From contig CAZUAH010000101.1 in NCBI GenBank assembly GCA_964617665.1, positions 1-32,432 of the forward strand: DNA of 32,432 nucleotides. Reading direction: 5' to 3'. This stretch comes from JADHUC01 sp964617665 (lineage in GTDB: Bacteria; Planctomycetota; Planctomycetia; Pirellulales; Pirellulaceae). The notes beneath the pieces are model-generated. The model searched no databases. It was given only the letters and a program-made list of their open reading frames with translations, and was not told where the DNA came from. The position numbers and the translations under genes were made by a program. Positions 1-8,906 of the stretch are shown piece after piece; within the stretch, counting starts at the first letter, position 1; every line of letters begins with the position of its first letter.

Positions 1-3000
1 GCCACGACGTGATCATGGCCCCCACGTCGCACACGTATTTCGACTACTACCAAGGGCCAGCCGAATCCGAACCGTTGGCGATTGGCGGCAATCTCCCGTT
101 GGAGAAGGTCTATGGGTACGAACCAATCCCCGCCGCATTGTCAGCCGAGCAAGCGAAACACGTTCTTGGCGCGCAAGCTCAACATTGGCGAGAGTACATC
201 CCCGATTCAAGACACCTGCAATACATGGCATTCCCCCGCGCTTGCGCGTTGAGCGAGGTAGTATGGTCGTCCAGGGAAAGCCGCAACTATGATTTGTTCT
301 TGGTCCGTCTGGATCATCATCTGAAGCGGCTGGCGGCGGCGGGCGTGAACTATCGGCCGTTGGACAAGAAGCCGATGAGCTGGAAAGGCCGGACCGATCC
401 AAACGCGGCGAAGGCCGCTCGCGGATTGGTCCAGCGACTGCTGCCGGAATATGTCGACCGGTTTGATTTCGAGGTGATTCCTCCCGAGTGCGGACGGGAC
501 GTTTTCGAGGTCGAGAGTCGCGATGGCCGAATCGTAATTCGCGGTAACACGGGCGTGGCCATGGCCACGGGGCTGAACTGGTACCTCGAAAACCACTGCA
601 ACTGCCATGTGTCGTGGTGCGGCACTCAGTTGAATATGCCCGATCCACTGCCAGAGGTCCAACCGAAGGTGCGCAACGTGACCTGGGCGCGATACCGCTA
701 TTTCCTGAACTACTGCTGCTTTGGCTACTCACTACCCTGGTGGGATTGGGATCAGTGGGAGAGTCTGATCGACTGGATGGCACTGAACGGAATCAACGCA
801 CCACTGTCGGTCACCGGGCAGGAGGCGGTCTGGCAGTCGGTATGCAAACAGCTTGGGATCACTGACAAACAGATCTCGGAGTTCCTGGCCGGACCGCCGT
901 TCTTGCCGTTTCAATGGATGGGTTGCCTGGACGGCTGGGGTGGACCGTTGCCGCAGAGTTGGATCGACGGTCACGAGGAACTGGAGAAGCAGATTCTGGC
1001 CCGGCAGCGACAATTGGGGATGACTCCGATCCTGCAAGGTTTTACCGGGCACGTGCCGGCTGCGGTGGCCGAGAAGTATCCGGACGCAAAGCTGCATCAA
1101 ATCGATTGGATCGAGTGGCATACGAAGTTGCTCGATCCGCTCGATCCGCTGTTTCCCAAGATCGCACGCCTGTTCATGGAGGAGCAAACGAAACGCTTTG
1201 GCACGGATCACCTGTACGATGCTGACACGTTCATCGAGATGGTTCCGCCCAGCGGCGAGTTGAAGGACTTGGCCGATCTGAGCCGAGCGATCTACGACGG
1301 CATGGCCAAGACCGATCCACAGGCCGTCTGGGTGCTGCAGGGCTGGACGTTCTCGTTCAAGCGATCATTCTGGACGCAGCCGCGGATCAAAGCGTTTCTG
1401 GGAGCCGTCCCCGACGATCGCATGTTGGTACTGGATTTGTTCTGCGAATCGCGGCCCATGTGGAGCGAAACCGAGGCGTTTTTCGGAAAGCCTTGGGTGT
1501 GGTGCAACGTGCATAACTTCGGCTGTACCATATTCTTGGGCGGGTCGTTACCTCGGATAAACCAGAATCCCCACCTAGCCCGACGCGACGTGAAAGGCGG
1601 CAAGTTAGCCGGTTTGGGCTTCGTCAATGAAGGCCTCGGCTACAATCCAGTCGTTTACGACATCATGTACGAAACGGCTTGGCGCAACGAGCCAGTCGAC
1701 TTGGACGCGTGGATTCGCGACTTCGCACGCCACCGCTATGGCCAATCTAACGTAGATGCCGAGCGATCGTGGCAGATTCTCAAGGACACGGTCTACACCG
1801 CGCCGTTTCGTACTCGCCCGATAATCAGTAGCCTGCCGACACTGAGCCCAGCCCGAGCCGCACCCTACCACAACGGTCGTGTGGCCCAAGCGTGGGAATC
1901 CCTGCTTGGAGCTGGCGATGACTTTCGCGACGTTGATACGTACCGTTTCGATCTGGTAAACGTGGCGCGGCAGTCACTCAGCAACCTCGCTTCCGATATG
2001 CAAAACGAGGTGGTAGCCGCCTACCGCGGCAAAGACTTTCAGGCTTTCGAGCAGTCCTCGCAGCGATTCCTGCAACTGATTCGTGACCTGGATGAACTAC
2101 TGGCCACGCGTCGTGAATTCCTGCTGGGCCGCTGCCTGGAAGACGCCAAACGATGGGGCACGACTGACGCAGAACGGGCTCGATTCGAATGGAACGCCCG
2201 TCGCGTGTTGACGCTCTGGGGCGAGGGCCCAGCGATTGATGACTACGCGCGCAAAGACTGGTCCGGCTTGCTAACGGGCTACTATCTCAAGCGTTGGGAG
2301 CGATTCCTGGACGAAACGGCTCAGTCGCTGAAGGAAGACAAGCCGTTCGACAGCAAGGCATTCAACGAAAAACTCCGGCCGTGGATGGCCGCCTGGTCGG
2401 ACCAACGCGAGACCTATCCCACGGAGCCGCGCGGGGACAGCGTCGCTGTGGCTCGCAAGCTATGGAAAAAGCACGCGAAGGCGTTCGAGCCGGATATGAT
2501 CAGTCTGACCACGGGCAAGCCGGTCACCTGCTCCCACGCCTTGCCGCCCTATCCAGCTCACTTGGCAAACGACGGCTGGTCGCGCAACACCGACCAATTC
2601 TGGGCGACCGATGTTTCAAAGGACAAAGCCGCCTGGTGGCAAGTGGACCTGGAAAAGCCTACCACGGTGGGGCGTGTCGTCGTCGTCGGCTACTACGGCG
2701 ACCAGCGCTACTACGGCTTCACCATGCAGACCTCGTTGGACGGCAAGACATGGACCATGGTCGCCGATCAGCTAGACAACAAACAGCTTTCAACCGCCAA
2801 AGGGTACACTTGCCGTTTCGAACCGCATTCCGCTCGCTACATCCGCGTCACCCAACCACACAACTCCGCCAACACGGGCCGACACCTGGTCGAAGTNNNN
2901 NNNNNNNNNNNNNNNNNNNNNNNNNNNNNNNNNNNNNNNNNNNNNNNNNNNNNNNNNNNNNNNNNNNNNNNNNNNNNNNNNNNNNNNNNNNNNNNNTCCG

Positions 3001-3070
3001 CGTCACCCAACCACACAACTCCGCCAACACGGGCCGACACCTGGTCGAAGTGGCGGCGTATGCGGAGTAA
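1..3070 (+). CDS. GH20-GH89-CBM32 glycosidase fusion (5' partial, interrupted by assembly gap)
   Basis: The gene enters from beyond the left edge: the frame is open to base 3, and the first residues read HDVIMAPTSHTYFDYYQGP, a C-terminal part of the GH20 beta-N-acetylhexosaminidase barrel. About 118 residues of GH20 end at GVNYRPLD. After a linker of roughly 15 residues comes a full GH89 alpha-N-acetylglucosaminidase (human NAGLU family): an N-terminal domain (about 130-215, counted from base 9), a catalytic domain with WWDW and DWMALNGIN, and the two acidic sites TFIEM (Glu near 410) and LFCES (Glu near 480). A discoidin/CBM32 domain (about 835-965) closes the protein. GH20 and GH89 both remove terminal N-acetylglucosamine, with beta and alpha linkage respectively, so this would be a bifunctional exo-enzyme, probably exported by a signal peptide outside the window. 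The 100 N at 2897-2996 lie in CBM32. Merging the duplicated 55-bp flanks restores one frame ending RHLVEVAAYAE at 3070. Family assignment is firm; the fusion is seen, its bifunctionality is inferred. Confidence 0.88.
2842..2896 (+). repeat. 55-bp copy at the left side of the gap
   Basis: Identical to 2997-3051. It encodes the last beta-strands of the CBM32 domain (IRVTQPHNSANTGRHLVEV). Probably an assembly overlap and not a biological repeat. Confidence 0.9.
2897..2996. other. Assembly gap of 100 N
   Basis: Exactly 100 N, the conventional placeholder for a gap of unknown size. The 55 bases before it are repeated exactly after it, so the true gap is probably negative: two contig ends overlapping by 55 bases. 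Confidence 0.97.
2997..3051 (+). repeat. 55-bp copy at the right side of the gap
   Basis: Identical to 2842-2896. Reading from this copy gives the natural end of the glycosidase, VEVAAYAE and a stop at 3068-3070. Confidence 0.9.
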
Positions 3071-3262
3071 TACACGTCTCGCGCTGCTCCTTCGAGAGAG
3101 TCCAACTCGTTTGCCCCGCCAAGCGCGGGAACTCGTTTGGCGCGAGGAGTCTGGCGAGTTTCGGTTGCGCTCGTTTCCTTACGGATTCCGCTACCGTACA
3201 ATCAACTGTCGGCTACCTGCGAGCGATAGCAGCCGAACCATCGGCACAGACCTGATGCGCGA

Positions 3263-4360
3263 GTGCAAATGCTCCCTGAGACTTTGGTTTTGATCCTGAC
3301 GTTGTTCTACAACGCGGTGCTGCTGGCCGTTGACGTGGCCGCGTGGCGATGGCTTCGCCGGAAGCCATCTGTCAAACGTTGGCTGGCCATGATGCTTGCC
3401 GTTGGCGCGGTTGCCGTGGTGTTGGCCGGGGTGACGGGACTCAGCATTTTCGGCTTGTTCCGCAATCTCTCCTACGGCCTGTTTGGGCATGTCGCCTTGC
3501 TGCTTCTGCTTTCCGTGTTCTGGATGCGAAAGGTGTCGAAGCTGTTCTCGGCAGCATGCGGCACCGCAGCACTGGTCCTCTGGATCGTGGCATTCGACGC
3601 GTTTCTGATCGAACCGACGTGGCTCGAAGTCACGCACTATCGGTTGCCGTCCAAGAAACTGACACGGCCCGTGCGCATTGTCCTTGTGGCAGACCTCCAG
3701 ACCGATCAGTGCGGTGATTACGAGCGGCGTGTACTACGACTGGCAGCGGACCAGAAGCCGGATCTGCTTCTGTTTGCTGGCGATTACGTGCAATGCTTGG
3801 ATCCCGCGTCCTACGATGCGGTCGTGAACGAAATCAACCGACACGTTCGCCAGCTTGACTTGAATCCCGCGGCTGGAATGTTCGCGGTGCAAGGTAATGT
3901 CGACCGCGACGGCTGGCAGAACATGTTCGATCGTACGGACGTGACGGTCGTCCCCGACACGCAAACCTCTGAATTGGACGGACTGTTGCTAACTTGCCTC
4001 TGTCGCGATGATTCGTTCCGATCGGACTTGACCATCGAGAACGGTCGGCCCGACAGATTCCATGTCGTTCTGGGGCATTCGCCGAACTATGCGTTGGGCC
4101 AAGTCCACGCTGATCTGTTGTTAGCCGGGCACACGTACGGGGGCCAAGTCAGGTTGCCGGTCGTTGGTCCGTTGCTCACTTTGTCTCGCGTGCCGCGATC
4201 CTGGGCGGCAGGGTTGACGGATTTGCCCGACGGAGGCAAGCTGCTGGTTTCCAGGGGTATCGGAATGGAACGTGGCTCTGCGCCGCGGTTGCGTTTTCTC
4301 TGCAGACCTCAATTGGCCGTGATTGACTTGGTTCCTGAAGCGGGCGGATCGGAAAACTAA
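3263..4360 (+). CDS. Membrane-anchored calcineurin-like metallophosphoesterase with altered motifs
   Basis: The protein has 365 residues. Residues 1-118 form about four hydrophobic segments (about 7-27, 40-65, 74-88, 95-115). Residues 137-355 are a calcineurin-like phosphoesterase domain of the YkuE type, which is usually a membrane-associated phosphohydrolase. The motif order is kept, but key histidines are replaced: DLQ at 144-146 (usually DxH), GD at 173-174, GNVD at 211-214 (usually GNHD), GH at 271-272, and GHTY at 289-292 (usually GHxH). The fold is therefore well supported but the metal chemistry is uncertain. The start is a GTG; an ATG two codons later (3269) is equally possible, and no strong ribosome binding site is seen. 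The deacetylase gene follows after 18 bp, which suggests co-transcription. The substrate is unknown; lipid-linked or nucleotide-linked sugar intermediates are a guess from the neighbours. Confidence 0.85.
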   Translation: MQMLPETLVLILTLFYNAVLLAVDVAAWRWLRRKPSVKRWLAMMLAVGAVAVVLAGVTGLSIFGLFRNLSYGLFGHVALLLLLSVFWMRKVSKLFSAACGTAALVLWIVAFDAFLIEPTWLEVTHYRLPSKKLTRPVRIVLVADLQTDQCGDYERRVLRLAADQKPDLLLFAGDYVQCLDPASYDAVVNEINRHVRQLDLNPAAGMFAVQGNVDRDGWQNMFDRTDVTVVPDTQTSELDGLLLTCLCRDDSFRSDLTIENGRPDRFHVVLGHSPNYALGQVHADLLLAGHTYGGQVRLPVVGPLLTLSRVPRSWAAGLTDLPDGGKLLVSRGIGMERGSAPRLRFLCRPQLAVIDLVPEAGGSEN

Positions 4361-4378
4361 CGACGAAAGGGCTGCGAC

Positions 4379-5755
4379 ATGTGGAATGCAACACGGCGTG
4401 ATTTTTTGAAGGCAAGCGCCGCCAGCATCGCGGGCCTCGCGTTTGGAGCCGGGGATGCACGGGCGCAAATACCGGGCGACCGGCCTCGGCAGGACGGAAG
4501 CGTCGAAGTGTTGAATCCGATGACACGAGTACCCGTGTCGTTCATCATTGACGATTCCACGTGTCTGGTGAACCTAAACCGCTTTGCCATTCCACAGTTC
4601 GCCTGCGCTTTCAACTACCAACGCTACGACCATGATTGGCGGAGTATGCCGCACGAGATTCCCGATGACTTTGTGCGGAAGTTTGGCGAGTGGTGCGGTG
4701 AACATGGTGTCAAAGGAAAGTACAGCATCGTGCCGTACCCTGCTTGTGTCGGCCGGTTGGATCGCGTCCTACCAGGATGGACCAGAAAGGAGTTGGAGGC
4801 GAGTATCGAACTGGTGCGCACGCTGATGATGCCCGATTGGGACATCCACCCCGAGATTGTCACGCACACCTGGGCCATCAACACGAAGACGGGGCATCCC
4901 TATCGGGAATACAACTCTCGATACCAGGAAAACTGGGGCTGGTCCGAAGGAAAATCGGTGGACGAGTTGACGGATTACCTAACCTACGGCCTGAATATCC
5001 TCAAGAACATCGGGCTGCCATGCGAAGGCATAACGACACCCGGCGGCTTTGGCAACCGCGTTCTGCCCGAGTTGGCTCAGGCGACGCTCCAGTCGTGTCG
5101 TGACGTGTTCAAGGCGGAGATACCCCACTACTTCCGACACCTCTACAGCAGTGGTGATCGCAGCGTTGCCCCGCGAGTCGAATACGCGTCTGGGCTCGAT
5201 GGGGCGGATCCGCAATGCGTCGTGTCTATCATCGGTTGTACCGGCGACTGGACCGGTGGATGGGACGCCTCGCGTCCAGGTGAAGTCGATCGCTTCATCA
5301 CCCAGGACCTGACAAAGGGACGCATGGTCGACGTGATCGAACGCGGCGAACCGGCGATCATGGTTTCCCATTGGACGGGAATCTACTTCAATGGTGAAGA
5401 AGAAGGCTTCAAGACGTTCCAGGAGGTGGTCCGTCGATTGCATGGCAAGTACGATCATCTGATGTGGATGAAGCTCAGTGAGATTGCACGCTACTGGGCA
5501 GCCAAAGAACTGACCTCCATCGAACAACGAGATCGCGTCGTCATGTTCAAGGCACCGTTTGCCACACCCAGCTTCACCGTGCGAGTCGAGGCAAGAGGCG
5601 ATTCAATTCCGAAGCTGAATGTGGGTGGAAAACCGCAATCGCTCAAGGAGATGGCTAAGCGACTCGAACTCAAACCTGGGACATGGACACGCGACAAGGA
5701 AGGCATGATCGTTTGTTTTGATCTACCGAAGGGCGTTACCCAACTGAACGTCTAG
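4379..5755 (+). CDS. Tat-exported polysaccharide deacetylase-like protein (NodB superfamily)
   Basis: The protein has 458 residues and starts with a twin-arginine signal (TRRDFLKASAAS, residues 5-16, then a short hydrophobic stretch and a likely cut after ARA). The mature part resembles the NodB/CE4 carbohydrate-esterase superfamily: FIIDD at about 55-59 takes the place of the first metal-binding motif, VTHTW with a further His at TGHPY fits the histidine motif, and TPGGFG resembles the later conserved loop. CE4 enzymes remove acetyl groups from chitin-like or peptidoglycan-like polymers in the periplasm or outside. The C-terminal 80 or so residues look like an extra beta-rich domain. A purine-rich GAAAGG lies upstream of the ATG. 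It sits 18 bp after the metallophosphoesterase and downstream of the GH20/GH89 enzyme, which fits breakdown of amino-sugar polymers. The superfamily is likely; activity on a given polymer is inference. Confidence 0.75.
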   Translation: MWNATRRDFLKASAASIAGLAFGAGDARAQIPGDRPRQDGSVEVLNPMTRVPVSFIIDDSTCLVNLNRFAIPQFACAFNYQRYDHDWRSMPHEIPDDFVRKFGEWCGEHGVKGKYSIVPYPACVGRLDRVLPGWTRKELEASIELVRTLMMPDWDIHPEIVTHTWAINTKTGHPYREYNSRYQENWGWSEGKSVDELTDYLTYGLNILKNIGLPCEGITTPGGFGNRVLPELAQATLQSCRDVFKAEIPHYFRHLYSSGDRSVAPRVEYASGLDGADPQCVVSIIGCTGDWTGGWDASRPGEVDRFITQDLTKGRMVDVIERGEPAIMVSHWTGIYFNGEEEGFKTFQEVVRRLHGKYDHLMWMKLSEIARYWAAKELTSIEQRDRVVMFKAPFATPSFTVRVEARGDSIPKLNVGGKPQSLKEMAKRLELKPGTWTRDKEGMIVCFDLPKGVTQLNV

Positions 5756-5987
5756 CCGCGAAAGACCCACTCGACGATAGGCACTAGCGCACTAGACATC
5801 GGCAATGAACGACTTCAAGCTCCCTCGCTCGCTTCGACCTCCTTTGATAGACTGGAGGGAGTTTCGCGACGCGACCCAGCCACCCCATCGTTCGCCTTGA
5901 GACGGGTCCGAATTCCTCAATCGCGAGGCACTGCGATTCTATCCAGGATATGCCGATTCCGATCAACACAAACAAGGAGACCTCTCC
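5756..5987. other. Intergenic region, nothing recognised
   Basis: 232 bp between the deacetylase and the oxidoreductase. I see no gene or clear hairpin. An AAGGAG ribosome binding site lies just before the next ATG. Confidence 0.6.
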
Positions 5988-7439
5988 ATGCGTCACTTGA
6001 CTCGTCGTGACTTCATCCGAACTGGTCTGGCGGCCGGTGCGGTTTGCACTCTACCGACACGCTCGCTATTTGCCGCCGGTGCGAATGAAGAGATCAACCT
6101 TGGCTTCATTAGTTGTGGCGGCCGTGCCGGAGGCCTGATGGGGGTGTTTAACAAGATCGACGGCGTGAATGTTGCGGGCCTTTGTGATCCCGACGAGGCT
6201 CGAGTCGAATCAGCCAAGAAGCGGTACCCGAAGGCAAGAGCGTGGAGCGATCTACGAGGCATGCTGGACGACAAGGGTATCGACGCCGTGGTGATCGCGA
6301 CCTGCAACCATTGGCATTGCCTGGCCGCGATTTGGGCGATGGAAGCCGGCAAGGACGTCTATGTCGAAAAGCCGTTGTCCCATAGCCAGTGGGAAGGGCG
6401 GCAAACAGTTGCTGCTGCCGAGAAGTATGGCAAGATCTGTCAGGTCGGTACGCAGCAGCGGTCGGATCCCATGCAGGCAGAGATCAAGAAGTTCCTGCAC
6501 GAGGAAAAGGTCCTCGGCGAAATCCAATCTGCTCGCGTCAATCGCTACGGGATTCGTCCCTCGGTTGGGAAACGAACGACCCCTCTGGAGATGCCCAACA
6601 GAGTGGACTACAACCTCTGGCTCGGCCCGGCTCAGGAAAAGCCAATCTATCGCGAAAAGCTACAATACGATTGGCACTGGGACTGGAACACGGGCTCCGG
6701 CGAGATGGGCAACTGGGGCGTTCACGTTCTGGACGACTTGCGGAACAACGTGTTTCTGGACAAGGTGTCACTGCCGCAACGAATTCTTGGCGGCGGCGGA
6801 CGCGTTACCTGGAACGATGCCGGCGAGACGCCAAACGTACACTTCGTCTATTTCGATACGGGCACGATTCCCGTGGTAATCGGACTGGCTAATATCTCGG
6901 CGGAACCGGGAACGAGAAGCGGGCCCAAGCATCCTGGACCCAGCAGCGGATACATCGCCTATTGCGAAGGCGGCAGGTTCGAGGGTCAGCGCGGCCGGGG
7001 AGCCGCCTTCGACGAGGACGAAAAGCTGATCAAAGAGTTTCGAGGCAATAGCGGCAACGGCCTCCACCAGCAGAACTTCATAGACGCCGTGCGCGAGCGA
7101 GATCCTTCGATGCTGAAGTCAGACGTCCAAGTCGGCCACGACACGACCGGTTGGTGCAACTTGGCCAATATCGCGTTTCGCGCTGGAAGTGCATTCACGG
7201 ACGCGAAAGCTGAGCTGGTTGAAGACAGTTCCGGCGGATGGCAAGGCCTGCTCGACGAGATGAAGAAACTGCTGGCCGCGCATGACATTGACATCGCCAG
7301 CGCAGAGATCAAACTCAGCTCGATGCTCCAGGTGGACGCGTCCAGCGAAAAGTTCGTCGGCGACAATGCGGATACGGCGAACCGCTTCCTAAAACGCGAA
7401 TACCGCATACCATTCGTCGTGCCGGAGATCGTCGCGTGA
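5988..7439 (+). CDS. Tat-exported Gfo/Idh/MocA family oxidoreductase
   Basis: The protein has 483 residues with a twin-arginine signal (TRRDFIRTGLAAG, residues 5-17). The Rossmann part follows: FISCGGRAGG is the NAD(P)-binding glycine loop, AGLCDPDEAR ends the second strand with its acidic residue, and EKPLSH (near 127) is the family's conserved EKP motif. The second half is the usual alpha/beta domain, with GNWGVHVLDDLRNN carrying the catalytic-region His/Asp. The family oxidises or reduces sugars and sugar derivatives; Tat-exported members are very numerous in Planctomycetes, and some act as cofactor-retaining glycosidases or oxidoreductases. A strong AAGGAG ribosome binding site supports the ATG. 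With the GH20/GH89 enzyme and the NodB-like protein it fits an exported carbohydrate pathway. The exact substrate cannot be read from sequence. Confidence 0.92.
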   Translation: MRHLTRRDFIRTGLAAGAVCTLPTRSLFAAGANEEINLGFISCGGRAGGLMGVFNKIDGVNVAGLCDPDEARVESAKKRYPKARAWSDLRGMLDDKGIDAVVIATCNHWHCLAAIWAMEAGKDVYVEKPLSHSQWEGRQTVAAAEKYGKICQVGTQQRSDPMQAEIKKFLHEEKVLGEIQSARVNRYGIRPSVGKRTTPLEMPNRVDYNLWLGPAQEKPIYREKLQYDWHWDWNTGSGEMGNWGVHVLDDLRNNVFLDKVSLPQRILGGGGRVTWNDAGETPNVHFVYFDTGTIPVVIGLANISAEPGTRSGPKHPGPSSGYIAYCEGGRFEGQRGRGAAFDEDEKLIKEFRGNSGNGLHQQNFIDAVRERDPSMLKSDVQVGHDTTGWCNLANIAFRAGSAFTDAKAELVEDSSGGWQGLLDEMKKLLAAHDIDIASAEIKLSSMLQVDASSEKFVGDNADTANRFLKREYRIPFVVPEIVA

Positions 7440-7472
7440 CGCGGAAGTCGTGGTGAGGGATACCCTTCGACC

Positions 7473-7900
7473 TCACGGTTCATCAAACAGTATCACCCGA
7501 AAACCCGCTTGTTGAAAATGGGCATCGGTGGTCAAGGCATCTTGGACACCATGGTCTTCCATGATCACGAAAGAAGTGCAATCGGTGAGCCCCAATCTTT
7601 GTCCGTCCGGTTACGATATCGTTCGAGCCCCGTTTCAAAGAGCTTCGTTGTCGCCGGAACGACTTGCACATGGTCGCTCGCCCTCAGCGTATCAACGACT
7701 TGTACGGCGTGATCTCGAAATCGAATGGCGGCTAAACCGTCGGCAATTTCCAGCAACACGAATTCGCTCGTGAGCAACGGACGCCGTTGTTCCGTGAGTA
7801 TCTCTTCCCACTTTCTTGCTTGGGCGTGCCACTGATCGCGCGAGTTGATCAGGGCGTAGACGTACGCCGTATCCACGAAGACAGGATCCCAGTCAGCCAT
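7473..7900 (-). pseudogene. PIN-domain toxin (VapC-like), frameshifted
   Basis: The N-terminal 111 residues give a PIN ribonuclease domain: VFVDTAYVYALINSRDQWH carries the first acidic residue and SEFVLLEIADGL the second. After DKDWG the frame runs into a short wrong tail and stops at 7565. Adding one G to the four-G run (7590-7593, read on the minus strand) continues the protein as DKDWGLTDCTSFVIMEDHG and on to ...AGFRVILFDEP, with a stop at 7473-7475. This restores the third conserved acidic motif (LTDC-SF), so the original gene had about 142 codons. As written, the toxin lacks that motif and should be inactive. The gene overlaps the antitoxin-like gene upstream by 8 bp, the typical order of a VapBC-type operon. 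A sequencing error in the G run is the alternative. Confidence 0.85.
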
Positions 7901-8120
7901 CCAGCGGCTCCTTGACTTCTGGCTGTCCGATTTCCTGGTGCCGGTTCGCCAAGTCCGTCATTCCCATGTCCGTCGCAAGATTGGCAAGTTGCCCAAGTGG
8001 GTAAGCGTCCGATTCCACCGTCTCGATCTGTATTCGGAGGCGTTGTCCGGGAGGAAATTCCAACGGCTTATCGGGCACGATTGACTTCCCGTCGAAACGC
8101 GCGTTTATTGTCTGGGTCAT
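7893..8120 (-). CDS. Antitoxin-like protein (AF2212/DUF104 type)
   Basis: The protein has 75 residues starting MTQTINARFDGKSIVPDKP. This short beta-rich start with 'DG..I.PD.PL..PPG.R..I.IE' resembles the AF2212-like antitoxin family (DUF104), which usually pairs with PIN toxins. I chose the ATG at 8118-8120 because AGGGAG stands about 8 bases before it; an upstream in-frame ATG at 8144 would include that site in the coding sequence. It overlaps the start of the PIN gene by 8 bp. Antitoxins of this kind bind and silence the PIN RNase and may repress their own promoter. The neighbouring toxin is frameshifted, so the antitoxin may now be free of its partner. Confidence 0.75.
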   Translation of the reverse strand: MTQTINARFDGKSIVPDKPLEFPPGQRLRIQIETVESDAYPLGQLANLATDMGMTDLANRHQEIGQPEVKEPLDG

Positions 8121-8287
8121 CAGTATGCTCCCTAAGTTGGCCATCTGCTACCATGTGGAAAAAGATGCTGCTTAAGTCTTCCCGCGCGGCACATAGGGTT
8201 GTAGGACGCCAATCAACATCCGGCGCAGAGTAATTGTATCACAGCCGTGCTGATTGCGAAGCCGAATTGTCAAGAACCGTCCATAGA

Positions 8288-8851
8288 CTATCGTAGGCTC
8301 AAGTCGGTTAGCAGTGACTCCGAGGGCTTCTCCGAGGCAACGCCGTCGGGGATTGTGATCGTCACGATTGTCCTGCGAAAACGTCTCTCGTTGACGTTCA
8401 GCGTGGAATCAACCAAATCCCACAGATGCCACTGCCCCGCCGTGTCTTGGGCGAGAAAGAGATACCTGTCGGCGTTCTTCCACTCAACGAAGATGTCACT
8501 GTCCCAGCCGAGTGGCACGCCGTCGTAGAAGTGGAGCAGGCCCCCGCCCTCCGCCTTGAAGTACGTCACCTTACTGCCATACGGTGACAGAGTGACGTAC
8601 CCGTCACCGTCGCTCGCGACAATGAACGTATTGTCGAAATGACGAGTGCCGCAATCCACCAGGACCCGCGCCGCATCGGGAGGTGGGAGGAAGGGGCTTC
8701 GCAAGAAAGCTCCAACGCACGCGAACACAACGCCCAGCACCGAGACGACGATAAACATCCGCTTCAGGGAGAACCGCGGGCTCTTTTGGGGGTTCTGCCC
8801 TTCCAGCGATTGCTTCTCCTTCGTCGCCCGTCTCACTACGAGCAGCACCAT
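8288..8851 (-). CDS. Hypothetical protein with N-terminal membrane anchor
   Basis: The protein has 187 residues and I do not recognise the family. RFSLKRMFIVVSVLGVVFACVGAF at about 26-49 is a single membrane helix preceded by basic residues; the 'RFSLK/R' start of the helix is a recurrent style in small planctomycete membrane proteins, and the same pattern appears in two genes near 30-31 kb. The rest (about 50-187) is a soluble, aromatic-rich, probably beta domain facing the periplasm or the outside. No catalytic motif is visible. The start is uncertain: an ATG at 8851 is used, but no well-placed ribosome binding site is seen. Confidence 0.65.
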   Translation of the reverse strand: MVLLVVRRATKEKQSLEGQNPQKSPRFSLKRMFIVVSVLGVVFACVGAFLRSPFLPPPDAARVLVDCGTRHFDNTFIVASDGDGYVTLSPYGSKVTYFKAEGGGLLHFYDGVPLGWDSDIFVEWKNADRYLFLAQDTAGQWHLWDLVDSTLNVNERRFRRTIVTITIPDGVASEKPSESLLTDLSLR

Positions 8852-8906
8852 TCTCCAATATTGGGTTCATGGTGAAAGTCACTTCCCAACAGGGCCTGCT
8901 CTTCCC

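Noticed and set aside
13..783. Long minus-strand frame opposite the glycosidase
   Set aside because: It is antisense to conserved GH20/GH89 sequence and has a Ser/Arg/Pro-rich composition typical of shadows.
2294..3070. Second long plus-strand frame overlapping the glycosidase end
   Set aside because: Only its last codons (RVTQPHNSANTGRHLVEVAAYAE) are real; the rest is a shadow frame joined through the N gap.
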